Under the pieces are notes generated by a model. It saw only the letters and a list, made by a program, of their open reading frames with translations, did not search any database and had not been told where the DNA came from. From a virus, in IMG/VR virus record IMGVR_UViG_3300043570_003132, positions 1-64,000 of that record: a stretch of DNA of 64,000 bases; one strand, given 5' to 3'. Shown piece by piece: positions 33,867 to 43,112 of this stretch (positions are counted from its first letter, which is position 1; the number at the start of each line of letters is the position of its first letter). A program made the position numbers and the translations under genes.

Positions 33867-34838
33867 ATGAAAATATTAATTACGGGAGGTGCTGGTTATC
33901 TTGGTTCCGTTATAACGGGTAAGATGTTATCTGAAGGTCACGAGGTGGTAGTTCTTGATAAGTTAATCTTTAATCAAGTATCTTTATTATCTTATACTTC
34001 AAACCCAAATTTTAAGTTTATACATGGTGATGTTCGTAATGAAGTATTATTAGAGAGATTATGTAATGAGGTTGATGTTATTATACCATTAGCTGCAATT
34101 GTGGGATTTCCCGCATGTGCATCTGAACCTGAATTGGCTAAAGAAATTAATTTTAGTCAAATTGTTAATATCGTAAAATACTGTAACGGTAAAGGTAAAA
34201 AAATATTATATCCAAATACAAATAGTGGTTACGGTTTAGGAACAGGTCAACTTGAATGTGATGAGGAATCACCATTAACACCAATATCTGTTTATGGTCA
34301 AACTAAATGTGAGGCTGAAAATTTCTTAAGGACCTCCACTGACGCCATTGTTTTTAGATTAGCCACCGTATTTGGTGTGTCTCCTCGTATGAGGACTGAT
34401 TTATTAGTAAATGATTTTACATATAAAGCAATAACAGACAAATATATTGTTGTGTTTGAAAAATCATTCAAACGTAATTTTATTCATATTCAAGACGTTG
34501 CAAATGTATTCTTGTTTATGTTGACTAACTATGAACAATATAAGGGTGAAGTCTTTAATGTTGGTTTAAGTGATGCTAATTTAAGTAAACAAGAATTATT
34601 AGAAAAAATTCAATCTCACGTTAAAAACTTTGCGGTATCATATAATGACTATTACGAAGATCCCGACAAAAGGGATTACATAGTATCAAACACTAAAATA
34701 GAGTCGACTGGATGGTACCCAAAATGGACTATAGATATGGGTATTAAAGAATTAATAATGGCCTACCAAATGATAGTACCAAGAATGGGTGCTGAATTTA
34801 GAAATGGTTTTCCTTTAGGATACGCAAATCAAACATAA
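33867..34838 (+). CDS. NAD-dependent sugar epimerase (extended SDR)
   Basis: The 323-residue protein has GGAGYLG at residues 7-13, IIPLAAIVGFPAC near 75-87, PNTNSGYG as the Ser/Thr strand and the catalytic YxxxK in SVYGQTKCEAE. It is typical of UDP-glucose 4-epimerase/dehydratase-like SDRs. It opens the plus-strand unit 33867-42044 and is one base from an RfbC-like gene, so the pair may make an epimerised 4-keto sugar. Exact chemistry is open. Confidence 0.85.
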   Translation: MKILITGGAGYLGSVITGKMLSEGHEVVVLDKLIFNQVSLLSYTSNPNFKFIHGDVRNEVLLERLCNEVDVIIPLAAIVGFPACASEPELAKEINFSQIVNIVKYCNGKGKKILYPNTNSGYGLGTGQLECDEESPLTPISVYGQTKCEAENFLRTSTDAIVFRLATVFGVSPRMRTDLLVNDFTYKAITDKYIVVFEKSFKRNFIHIQDVANVFLFMLTNYEQYKGEVFNVGLSDANLSKQELLEKIQSHVKNFAVSYNDYYEDPDKRDYIVSNTKIESTGWYPKWTIDMGIKELIMAYQMIVPRMGAEFRNGFPLGYANQT

Positions 34839-34839
34839 T

Positions 34840-35385
34840 ATGAGTAATAAATGGGATGAGTTCATAGAAACTCCGTCAAAAAAATTCGGGTATCAAGTAC
34901 CCATATTTACACCTTCAATTTATAGAGAATATAGAGGTGAGATATTCACGACATTTCATAGTGAGGAACATCCTGTAATGAAACACATTCATTATGAGAA
35001 ATCTGAAATTAGTATTCACGGTAGATTCTCAAAATCATATAAAGGTGTATTAAGAGGATTACATTATGATAATAAAACTTGGAAATTGGTACAAGCTGCA
35101 GTCGGTGATATATATTTAATAGTGTTAGATATGAGACCAACGTCGGACACCTTCGGTGAATGGGAATCTTTTATGATAACTGAAAAAGATAGGAACCAGG
35201 TATTGGTACCACCAGGATTTGCGAATGGACATTACGCACTAACCGATTGTATGTTTCATTATAACTTATTTTACAAAGATGGTTATGTTGATGCTAACGA
35301 ACAAGGTGTTGTTAAATGGAATGATCCTGAATATCAAATGGAATGGCCAACAGATAAACCAACATTACAAAAAAGAGACAGATGA
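34840..35385 (+). CDS. dTDP-4-dehydrorhamnose 3,5-epimerase-like (RfbC) cupin
   Basis: The 181-residue cupin has GRFSKSYKGVLRGLHYDNKT, containing the conserved RGLH with the catalytic His. QAAVGDIYLIVLDMRPTSDT follows, then VLVPPGFANGHYALTD and FHYNLFYKDGY with the general-acid Tyr. These are hallmarks of RmlC enzymes that epimerise C3 and C5 of 4-keto-6-deoxy sugars. Nucleotide and sugar are not determined. It overlaps the E1-like gene by four bases. Confidence 0.87.
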   Translation: MSNKWDEFIETPSKKFGYQVPIFTPSIYREYRGEIFTTFHSEEHPVMKHIHYEKSEISIHGRFSKSYKGVLRGLHYDNKTWKLVQAAVGDIYLIVLDMRPTSDTFGEWESFMITEKDRNQVLVPPGFANGHYALTDCMFHYNLFYKDGYVDANEQGVVKWNDPEYQMEWPTDKPTLQKRDR

Positions 35386-36017
35386 TTAAAAATTTAGTAG
35401 ATGAATTACCAATGGTCAATAATCCGTTATGGGATAAAGCTGGTTTAATTCAATTTGAAAGAAAAATGGCGGATCATTGGGAATCCGGTAAGGTAAAAGG
35501 TCCAATACACTTAAGTGGTGGTAATGAAGATGAATTAATTGAAATATTTAAATACATTAAGAAAACAGATTGGGTATTCTCAACTTGGAGATCTCATTAT
35601 CATGCACTACTTAAAGGTATTCCATCTGAATGGTTAGAAGAAGAGATACTTGCTGGTCGTTCTATTACTATAGTTAGTAAAGAACATAAGTTTTATTCAT
35701 CAGCAATAGTTGGTGCGATTATTCCAATTGCAACAGGTGTTGCACTCGCAAATAAGAGAGATGGTAAGGATGATAAAGTTTGGTGTTTTATTGGTGATAT
35801 GGCATTTGAAACTGGTGGTTTTTATGAAATGCACAAATACGCTCAACGTTATGATTTACCAATACGTTTTGTTGTTGAGGATAACGGTGTATCTACAAAT
35901 ACACCTACGGAAGAAACTTGGAATGGAATAAAAAGAGAAGTACCTAATGATGTTATTTGGTATAATTATAAAAAAGAGTGGCCGCACTACGGAACAGGAA
36001 AATGGGTGATTTTTTAA
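35382..36017 (+). CDS. Thiamine-diphosphate enzyme, E1-alpha-like subunit
   Basis: The ThDP fold is shown by GDMAFETGGFYEMHKYAQRY beginning at residue 138 and VVEDN at 164-168, the GDG-x(n)-NN motif in GD...DN form. STWRSHYHALLKG at 68-80 and SKEHKFYSSAIVGAIIPIAT at 99-118 are also typical of E1-alpha (pyruvate/branched-chain dehydrogenase type). At 211 residues it holds only the PP domain. The partner pyrimidine-domain subunit is probably 41499-42044. Together they could transfer a two-carbon acetaldehyde unit to a keto sugar, as in branched-sugar biosynthesis (inference). Confidence 0.82.
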   Translation: MIKNLVDELPMVNNPLWDKAGLIQFERKMADHWESGKVKGPIHLSGGNEDELIEIFKYIKKTDWVFSTWRSHYHALLKGIPSEWLEEEILAGRSITIVSKEHKFYSSAIVGAIIPIATGVALANKRDGKDDKVWCFIGDMAFETGGFYEMHKYAQRYDLPIRFVVEDNGVSTNTPTEETWNGIKREVPNDVIWYNYKKEWPHYGTGKWVIF

Positions 36018-37264
36018 ATGTAGTTTACGATAATTGGGATGAGAATGTTAATCCCAAACCAAATTTAGAAAATATGTTTGGTCAAAATAAATTCAAAGTT
36101 GTAAATGGACTTTTTCGTTATTATGAAATGATGTTTAAAGTAAGATTATGGAACATATTAGATGTTTATAATAATCCAAATGAAAATTTTTATTATTTTA
36201 TTAATCCAATAGGTAATAGTTTATACCTATTTCATGAATATGGTGATATACCATTACCAGATGACGTTAAAGAATGTTTTTTAAAATGTAAAAATTTTAA
36301 CATAGTTTTCTTAAACGAACATGAATATGAAGAATTTGAATATTTGGAATTTATACATAATAAATCATTAAAACACGGATTTGACCACTCTAGAATTTTT
36401 GTTTTAAATAATAATTCAAAATTAAAATTATATAAAGAACAAATAGGTACATCAATTAATGTTTATACTTTAGAATTCTTACTTAATTTTATTTCAGGTC
36501 ATATGTTAGAATATATTAGTGAACATAAACCTATAAAAGAAGGTAAATTTTTTCTTTGCCACAATAGATCGCCTAAACCACATAGATATTCTCTTTTGGT
36601 TTTACTAAGAAATAATAATTTATTGGATCAAGTAGATTGGTCATTAATAATGGGGTGGAATAGAAAACAAAATTTAGTAGGTGGTGATGTTTCCAAAAAT
36701 TTCTTTTCTCGATTTTTTAATTTTATCGAATATGAAAATCTTAAAGACGATATAGATTTTTTTGAAAATATAGGTATTAAAAAAAGTATATATGAGAATG
36801 AAACAAATTGGTTTAGTGAAGGTGACTTATCCCCTAATTTTAATTGGAAAGATATTTATGAATTACGATCTTTTCATGAGAGTTATGTAAATGTTGTAAC
36901 AGAGTCTAATTTTTTTAGTGATAGTGTTCATATAACTGAAAAATCAATAAAACCATTTTATTTTTATCAGCTACCCATTTTTCTATCGGGGGTTGATCAT
37001 GTGAAATTTTTAAAAAATAAATATGATTTTGACTTTTTTGATGAAATTATAGATCATAGTTATGATAATATTAAAGATAACAAAAAAAGATTATTTGCTG
37101 TTTTTAATGAAATAAAAAGGCTTTTTAGTAATAAAGAAGAAATTATTAATTTTTATATAAATAATAAAGATAGATTTGAAGAAAATAAAAATAAAGTGAT
37201 TAAAATTAAAAAGGTCAATTCTGATGTAGATTATTTTAACTCATTAATAAATAAAACATTTTAA
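36002..37264 (+). CDS. Probable GT-B-like glycosyltransferase of the expanded family
   Basis: I choose ATG 36002 because the protein then begins MGDFLNVVYDNWDEN, matching MQKVLNLVYDNFDEY of the paralogue at 29975-31252. An ATG eight codons earlier only lengthens the overlap with the E1-like gene. The 420-residue product has YYFINPIGN, LNEHEYEEF, GKFFLCHNRSPKPHRYSLL and HITEKSIKPFYFYQLPIFL, then IDHSYDN. Its paralogues are all on the minus strand, so a copy moved or inverted. It overlaps the previous gene by 16 bases. Confidence 0.68.
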   Translation: MGDFLNVVYDNWDENVNPKPNLENMFGQNKFKVVNGLFRYYEMMFKVRLWNILDVYNNPNENFYYFINPIGNSLYLFHEYGDIPLPDDVKECFLKCKNFNIVFLNEHEYEEFEYLEFIHNKSLKHGFDHSRIFVLNNNSKLKLYKEQIGTSINVYTLEFLLNFISGHMLEYISEHKPIKEGKFFLCHNRSPKPHRYSLLVLLRNNNLLDQVDWSLIMGWNRKQNLVGGDVSKNFFSRFFNFIEYENLKDDIDFFENIGIKKSIYENETNWFSEGDLSPNFNWKDIYELRSFHESYVNVVTESNFFSDSVHITEKSIKPFYFYQLPIFLSGVDHVKFLKNKYDFDFFDEIIDHSYDNIKDNKKRLFAVFNEIKRLFSNKEEIINFYINNKDRFEENKNKVIKIKKVNSDVDYFNSLINKTF

Positions 37265-37265
37265 A

Positions 37266-38915
37266 ATGAAAAACGTGTTGATAACCGGTTGTTCTGGTTT
37301 ATTAGGAACATATTTAATAAAAAAATTCTTAACAATTCAAAATTCGTATAAAGTAATTGGAGTTGATATTGTTGACACTAAATTAAATTTTAAACAGCCT
37401 AATTTTGTTTTTGAGAAATTAGATTTAACTGATGAAAAAAATATAAAATATCTTTTTGATAAGTATAAACCTGATTTAGTAATCAATTCTTTTGGAATTA
37501 AAGGATCTCCATTGAAGGCTAAAAATCAACCTGTTGACTTTTTATACCCATCATTAAAAATTAATACTGAAATAATTAATCAATCATATAAAAATAATAG
37601 TTGGTTAATATTTGTTAGTTCGGTTGGGGTTTACTCTCCTGCTGAGAAATTTGTCGAAGATGATGTATGGAAAACTTTACCTTCTGAGAACGATTGGTAC
37701 CCTTCTTGGTCAAAAAGGGTTGGTGAACTTTTATTAGAGTCATATAAAGTGCAATATGGTTATGATAAATGGTCCATCATAAGACCCGCAAACATATTTG
37801 GTGATTATGATGATTTTAGTGGTAATGGTACCGTAATATCAACTACAATTAAGAAAATATGGGAATCTGAAGGGACAATGGAATGTTGGGGAGATGGTAG
37901 TCCAACTAGAGACTTTGTATTTGGTGATGACGTTGCGGACGCAATATATAAAATGTATGAAAATAAAATTAATGATATTGTAAATTTTGGTTCAGGAGAA
38001 GAAATTACTATTAAATCGATGATAGAAGATTTAATATCCATTAGTAAAAAGAATATTTCGATTACTTGGGATTCTTCAAAACCTAATGGTGATTTAAGAA
38101 GACAAATGGATACCACAAAACAAGAAAAATACGATTTATTACCAACAACTTCATTTAAAAGAGCGTTAGAAAGGACATATTATTACTACATTTCCCAATT
38201 TAAAACCGAAGAATTATCTTTTTTAAAAAGAGATTTGTTTGATAATGGATTTTATGTTGGTAAATTAGACGAAATTTTTACTGATATAAATACATTAAAT
38301 GGTAAAATAGAAGAATTAAAATCATTATCAAAAACTAAAGAATACTATAGTGCTAGATTTGATTACAATTTAAGTGATAACGAACCTAGATATAAAATTA
38401 GTTTAAATGAAGAAGAATATGAAGAAAGGAAAAAATTTGTAAAAGAAAATAATAAAAAAGTGGTTCAAAAATGGTGGGAAAGCACAAGTCCTGTTTTTAA
38501 CGAATTAAAAAATTATTTTAATGATGAAGTAGTAAAATGTTTAAAGAAAATTTATCCTGAATCAATTGGTAATGAATTACATAATTCTAATTTTACATTA
38601 TATGAAAATGGAGATTTTATCACCCCACATAGAGATGGATTTAATATATCAAGATATTGTGTTATATTAATTTACTTATCAGATGAAAAAGACTACAATA
38701 ATGGTGGTGGTGAATTAGTTATAATTGAAAATGGAGTAGAAGTTGTGGTCCCTCCTATAAAAGGTAACTTCGCAATATTAGACTTTACAAGAAATAACGC
38801 AAATCACGCAGTTAATCCAGTTAAAAATGATTTCGTAAGATATACGTATATTAATTTTTATCAAAATGAAAAAATACATTTAGAAGAAATGGAAAAAAAT
38901 ACAAAATATAAATAA
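37266..38915 (+). CDS. Fusion of SDR epimerase-like domain and Fe(II)/2OG oxygenase
   Basis: Residues 1 to about 310 are an extended SDR (VLITGCSGLLGTYL, FVSSVGVYSP, CWGDGSPTRDFVFGDD). Where YxxxK is expected the sequence is YPSWSKRVGE, so the Tyr is not at the usual distance from Lys. Residues from about 340 to 549 are a P4H-like oxygenase: ENGDFITPHRDGFNISRY with HxD, GGGELVIIENGVEV as the core, NANHAVNP with the distal His and RYTYINFY with the Arg. A sugar made or bound by the first part and hydroxylated by the second is a reasonable but unproven reading. Confidence 0.8.
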   Translation: MKNVLITGCSGLLGTYLIKKFLTIQNSYKVIGVDIVDTKLNFKQPNFVFEKLDLTDEKNIKYLFDKYKPDLVINSFGIKGSPLKAKNQPVDFLYPSLKINTEIINQSYKNNSWLIFVSSVGVYSPAEKFVEDDVWKTLPSENDWYPSWSKRVGELLLESYKVQYGYDKWSIIRPANIFGDYDDFSGNGTVISTTIKKIWESEGTMECWGDGSPTRDFVFGDDVADAIYKMYENKINDIVNFGSGEEITIKSMIEDLISISKKNISITWDSSKPNGDLRRQMDTTKQEKYDLLPTTSFKRALERTYYYYISQFKTEELSFLKRDLFDNGFYVGKLDEIFTDINTLNGKIEELKSLSKTKEYYSARFDYNLSDNEPRYKISLNEEEYEERKKFVKENNKKVVQKWWESTSPVFNELKNYFNDEVVKCLKKIYPESIGNELHNSNFTLYENGDFITPHRDGFNISRYCVILIYLSDEKDYNNGGGELVIIENGVEVVVPPIKGNFAILDFTRNNANHAVNPVKNDFVRYTYINFYQNEKIHLEEMEKNTKYK

Positions 38916-38916
38916 A

Positions 38917-39891
38917 ATGATAAATAAAAATTCAAGAATATTAATTACCGGTGGTTCGGGATTAGTAGGTCAAAACTTAACCGAAAGATTACTTAAAGAA
39001 GGTTACACTAATTTAAGAATAAATTTACACAAAAGAGGTGTTAGAAAAATTCATGATGGTGTTCATTACACATATCACGATTTACAAACTTACGAAGGTT
39101 GTTTAACTGCAACTAAAGATGTGGATGTAGTATTTCACGCCGCAGCGTCAACATCTAATGCGGTAGATACTGTTGTTGATCCGTTAGCTCACGTTACACC
39201 TAACGTCGCAATGAATAACTTCTTAATTGACTCCAGTTGGAGAAATAAGGTTCAACATTACATCTTCTTATCATCTAACACAGTTTATCCACCAAAAGGA
39301 GATGAACCCGTTGTTGAGACTGATTTCTTATTTAATGAACCATATCCTGTTTACTTCCCTGTGGGTTGGATGAAAAGATATGCTGAGATTCAATGTGAAT
39401 TGTATGGTAAGTATTTACCTGTTAAAATGAAATGTACCGTTGTTAGACCAGCCAATTTATTTGGTCCTCACGATAAGTATGATTTCAATAAATGTCACGT
39501 AACTCCAGCAACTATTCGTAAAGTGGCCGATAAAATGGATCCAATTCCAGTATGGGGTGATGGTAGTGAATTGAGAGATTTATTATACATTGAAGATTTT
39601 GTTGAGGCATTACAAGTTATTATGGAAAATGAGACTGAAATGTTTGAAGTTTATAATGTTGGGTCTAATAAAGTTTATTCCGTATTAGAAGTATTAGAAA
39701 TGATGAAAGTAATTGCTAACCATGACGCTCCAACTGAATTTATTAGTGGAAAACCTTCCATGATACCAACTCGTAAAATTGATTCAAATAAAATTAAAGA
39801 AAAATTAGGGTGGGAATCTAAAACATCATTAACAACAGGTTTATCCTTAGCTTACAATTGGTATACTGAAAATAAAAACGAATTTAATTAA
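38917..39891 (+). CDS. NAD-dependent epimerase-like SDR lacking the usual Tyr
   Basis: The 324-residue protein has ILITGGSGLVGQNL, VDVVFHAAASTSN, FLSSNTVYPPKGDE and VWGDGSELRDLLYIEDF, a complete extended-SDR layout related to GDP-fucose synthase and similar epimerases. The catalytic segment reads PVGWMKRYAE, where relatives have YxWMKRY, so Val replaces Tyr. It may work by another mechanism or be a binding or structural paralogue. It sits between the SDR-oxygenase fusion and two SGNH genes with gaps of one base. Confidence 0.8.
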   Translation: MINKNSRILITGGSGLVGQNLTERLLKEGYTNLRINLHKRGVRKIHDGVHYTYHDLQTYEGCLTATKDVDVVFHAAASTSNAVDTVVDPLAHVTPNVAMNNFLIDSSWRNKVQHYIFLSSNTVYPPKGDEPVVETDFLFNEPYPVYFPVGWMKRYAEIQCELYGKYLPVKMKCTVVRPANLFGPHDKYDFNKCHVTPATIRKVADKMDPIPVWGDGSELRDLLYIEDFVEALQVIMENETEMFEVYNVGSNKVYSVLEVLEMMKVIANHDAPTEFISGKPSMIPTRKIDSNKIKEKLGWESKTSLTTGLSLAYNWYTENKNEFN

Positions 39892-39892
39892 T

Positions 39893-40720
39893 ATGAAAGG
39901 ATTATTATTTGGTGGTTGTTCATTTACATGGGGTCAAGGTCTATATTTCTATTCGGACTTACCTAAACAAAAATACCCATTAAATGAATTCACATATCGA
40001 CGTGAAGAATTAACCGACGCACATCTAAGATTTAAAGATACATTAAGATTTCCTCGTTTAGTTGCAAATCACTTTAATACTTTTGAATTAGTTAAAGGTC
40101 AGAATGGTGGGAGTGAAGATGAAACATTTGATTTTTTACGTACAGTTTTTAAACATAAAATTAATGAAAAGCACGACCATTATGTAAGTGATAACATAGA
40201 ATATGGGGATATTGAATATATAATTATTCAAACATCTCAAATTTGGCGTAATAAATTCTATTTTACATTAAATGGTAAAGAAGATTATGCTATGATTTCA
40301 TTGAATAATAATCATCACGGTTATAATTGGGATAACCTTTATAAATGGTTGATTGAAAATAATGAAACAATTGAAAATGTTGTAAAATCTCATTTAAAAA
40401 TACAATTAGATAGATTTGAAAATGAAGTGAAGTTTTATGAGGATAAGGGTATAAAAGTAAGATTTCTATGTTGGGAACCTGATTTCTATTATGAATTGGA
40501 TAAATACCCATATCTTAGAGAGAGATTCGTACCAATTTTTTACAATGATGTAAGATATAATACAATACGTAAAATGCACGATGAGAATCCACATTTAAAG
40601 ATCAAGGGTGATGTTGTATTTTTCGGTGATAATATTCCCGATGATCATCATCCATCAAAAGAATGTCATAAGGTGATTGCTGAAAGTATAATTAGAAGAC
40701 TTGAATCTGAAATAAAATAA
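39893..40720 (+). CDS. SGNH hydrolase-like protein
   Basis: LLFGGCSFTWGQGL is block I (GCSF), GQNGGSEDETFDFLRT the Gly/Asn region, and IPDDHHPSKECHKVIAESI block V. The 275-residue protein is a clear paralogue of the following gene, sharing block I almost exactly and LTDAHxR, RFPRLVANHFN and QTSQI segments. It is one base downstream of the SDR gene. Confidence 0.78.
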   Translation: MKGLLFGGCSFTWGQGLYFYSDLPKQKYPLNEFTYRREELTDAHLRFKDTLRFPRLVANHFNTFELVKGQNGGSEDETFDFLRTVFKHKINEKHDHYVSDNIEYGDIEYIIIQTSQIWRNKFYFTLNGKEDYAMISLNNNHHGYNWDNLYKWLIENNETIENVVKSHLKIQLDRFENEVKFYEDKGIKVRFLCWEPDFYYELDKYPYLRERFVPIFYNDVRYNTIRKMHDENPHLKIKGDVVFFGDNIPDDHHPSKECHKVIAESIIRRLESEIK

Positions 40721-41496
40721 TGAAAGGTATAATATTCGCCGGTTGTTCGTTTACTTGGGGTCAGGGATTGTATTATTATTCCACTATGAAAAATGTGGTT
40801 AATCAAGGAAATCAATTTAAACCTAATTTATTAACAGATGCACACATTCGTTATAAAAATATATTTAGATTTCCAAGATTGGTGGCTAATCATTTTAATG
40901 GATTTGAAATTGTTAGAGAACCGAATGGTGGTAATGATATAACGTCAATCGATTTTGTTAACAACTTATTCGATAAATATAAATTTAATGATGGAGGTAA
41001 ATATGATTATTCGGAAATTGATTATATTATATTACAAACATCTCAAATTGTTAGGAACCATTTTGATGTTGGGGTGGGTGGTAAATTAAAAACATTATCC
41101 TGTAGTCAAAACGATTCTAAGTTAACAAAATATTTAGTAGAAAATAACATAACATTTAATGAATGGTTTAATATATTTACAGGACAAGTATTTCAAAAAA
41201 TAAAAGATTTTATTATATTCTACGAAAATAAAGGTATTAAAACTAAGATATGGTGTTGGCAAGATGATTTATTAAAATATATTAAAACAGATTCTTATTT
41301 TTCAGATAAATTTATTAAATTTGAATATGAAGGACAAACATATGATTGTTTAGATTATATGATAAATTTGAATGAAAATTTACTTATATCAAATGATAAA
41401 ATTAATTTTACAGAATTGATACCGGATCAACATCCATCTAAATTATGTCATGAAATAATTGCCAAAAATATAATAAAAAATATAGAAAATAAATAA
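40720..41496 (+). CDS. SGNH hydrolase-like protein, paralogue of the preceding gene
   Basis: IIFAGCSFTWGQGL is block I and LIPDQHPSKLCHEIIAKNI block V. LLTDAHIRYKN, RFPRLVANHFNGFEIV and IILQTSQIVRNHF are shared with 39893-40720, showing tandem duplication. The product has 258 residues. Sequence between the motifs has diverged widely, consistent with different acyl or glycan substrates. It shares one base with its twin. Confidence 0.78.
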   Translation: MKGIIFAGCSFTWGQGLYYYSTMKNVVNQGNQFKPNLLTDAHIRYKNIFRFPRLVANHFNGFEIVREPNGGNDITSIDFVNNLFDKYKFNDGGKYDYSEIDYIILQTSQIVRNHFDVGVGGKLKTLSCSQNDSKLTKYLVENNITFNEWFNIFTGQVFQKIKDFIIFYENKGIKTKIWCWQDDLLKYIKTDSYFSDKFIKFEYEGQTYDCLDYMINLNENLLISNDKINFTELIPDQHPSKLCHEIIAKNIIKNIENK

Positions 41497-41498
41497 TT

Positions 41499-42044
41499 AT
41501 GAGTTCACCAGAATATACCCCATATAAGGACGCACTAACAAATTCAATGACTTACCTTGGTCAACAGGAAGATACTGTATTTATAGGTCAACAGGTTCTT
41601 TGGCACGGTAATCCAATGAGTACGACCATTGGTGATGTTCCTAAAGAAAAACTAATTGAACTTCCCGTTATGGAAGAATCTCAAATGGGTATGTCATTAG
41701 GAATGGCTATGGCTGGTAAGTTTGTCGTTACATTCTACCCTCGTTGGGATTTTGTAATATGTTCAACAAATCAATTAGTTAACCATGTTGATAAAATTGG
41801 ATTAATGAGTCAAGGTAAATGGCAACCTAATATGATTATTCGTTTAGGTAAGGGTTCTGATAAACCGTTAGATCCAGGTCATCAACACAGAGGTAATTAC
41901 TTTGAGGAATTCAAATCCATGTGTCCTAATATTAATTTTATTGATTTAAAGGATTGGAACGATATTGAATTACATTATAAAAACGCATACGAAAAAGGTG
42001 GTATTCATGTAATTGTGGAATATCCTGAATTATATTATATTTAA
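41499..42044 (+). CDS. Thiamine-diphosphate enzyme, E1-beta/transketolase-Pyr-like subunit
   Basis: The 181-residue protein has DTVFIGQQVLWHGNP, then LPVMEESQMGMSLGMAMAG near 55-73 with the Glu that activates thiamine diphosphate. FYPRWDFVICSTNQLVNHVD and GSDKPLDPGHQHRGNYFEEF follow. It matches the pyrimidine-binding domain of E1-beta subunits but lacks their C-terminal third. It is the natural partner of 35382-36017, 5.5 kb upstream in the same transcription unit. It ends the plus-strand unit and overlaps the convergent radical SAM gene by 15 bases. Confidence 0.77.
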   Translation: MSSPEYTPYKDALTNSMTYLGQQEDTVFIGQQVLWHGNPMSTTIGDVPKEKLIELPVMEESQMGMSLGMAMAGKFVVTFYPRWDFVICSTNQLVNHVDKIGLMSQGKWQPNMIIRLGKGSDKPLDPGHQHRGNYFEEFKSMCPNINFIDLKDWNDIELHYKNAYEKGGIHVIVEYPELYYI

Positions 42045-43112
42045 TTTTTTATTAACTAAATGATGGAAATTATGTGTAACAATTTTCTTTTTATTTATAT
42101 AATATAATTCATTCATGAATGAATTAAAAAATGGATGATCTTCTTTAAAAACTTGTATTTTTTTAACTTCTTCTTCGGTGTATGCACCATCTCCCCAATG
42201 TACATGTTGTGTATAATTAATATGTAATTTAAAACTACTACTTTTAAAAATATCTGTCATTATATTATAAAACATTCCCATTTCTAAATAATTTTTCTCA
42301 CTTACAACAAAAGACAATGTTAAATAATTAATAGTATCAATTGTACTTATAAATTTGAGATTACCTAATAACATATCCCAATCACCATTTAATCTGGTAA
42401 TATTTTCGTAAGTATATTTAGTTCCCGCATCTATACTAATTTCAATAGATCCTATATATTTTTTCGCTTGTAATGAATTCCACATTTTTTCATTTAACAT
42501 TTTACCGTTAGTAATAATGTTTATATATTGTAAATTTGGATATTTTTTAATATCAAAATTAATTAAATAGTTTCTATAAATTTTAGAATAAAATGGATCT
42601 CCACTACCAGTTATTAATATTGTTTTTATATGACTGGCAAATTTAGTCTCAATTTCATAAAGAGTTTTTAATTTATCTTGATGTTTTTTAGAATTTTCAT
42701 CATCATTTGAAACTAAGTCCAATCTACAAGATGGACATTTAAAATTACAACTTCTATCAAAACCAAATAAAACGTTCTCAGGATGGGTTTCTATTTTTTC
42801 AACATCTTCGATTGAGTTAATTTTATGATAGTTTAGAAATTTTTCTTTTTCTATGAAATTAATTGGTATTTCGTTTGTGTTTAATAATCTATTTAAACTA
42901 GGACACACATTATGATCACAATGTCTATATGTTCCATCTAATACTGATTTCCGTATATCAATTGCCGTATTAGTATCCCACTCTATTTCTTCTTTGCCGT
43001 CTCTAATACTTGTTGGACACCATGAGGGGCAACAAACATACACTTGATATGGTTGTAAGTCCATATAACTAAACGGGTTAGTACAAACATATTTATTTAA
43101 CTTATCCTTCAT
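42030..43112 (-). CDS. Radical SAM protein with N-terminal Cys cluster
   Basis: GFDRSCNFKCPSCRLDL carries the CxxxCxxC that holds the 4Fe-4S cluster. LITGSGDPFYSKIY and NIITNGKMLNEKMWN are the SAM-binding strands. Before the core, VCTNPFSYMDLQPYQVYVCC and PSWCPT with later HCDHNVCPS form a second Cys cluster, like a SPASM/twitch auxiliary site moved to the N-terminus. I start at 43112 (MKDKLNKYVC, 360 residues), overlapping the previous stop by 11 bases; the longer start at 43199 reads into that gene. The substrate is unknown; modification of a peptide or sugar is possible. Confidence 0.8.
   Translation of the reverse strand: MKDKLNKYVCTNPFSYMDLQPYQVYVCCPSWCPTSIRDGKEEIEWDTNTAIDIRKSVLDGTYRHCDHNVCPSLNRLLNTNEIPINFIEKEKFLNYHKINSIEDVEKIETHPENVLFGFDRSCNFKCPSCRLDLVSNDDENSKKHQDKLKTLYEIETKFASHIKTILITGSGDPFYSKIYRNYLINFDIKKYPNLQYINIITNGKMLNEKMWNSLQAKKYIGSIEISIDAGTKYTYENITRLNGDWDMLLGNLKFISTIDTINYLTLSFVVSEKNYLEMGMFYNIMTDIFKSSSFKLHINYTQHVHWGDGAYTEEEVKKIQVFKEDHPFFNSFMNELYYINKKKIVTHNFHHLVNKKLNII

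Noticed and set aside
35978-36001. Start at 35978 for the plus-strand GT-B-like gene
   Set aside because: The eight extra residues (MAALRNRK) have no counterpart in the paralogues, which begin just before the LVYDN-like motif; 36002 fits.
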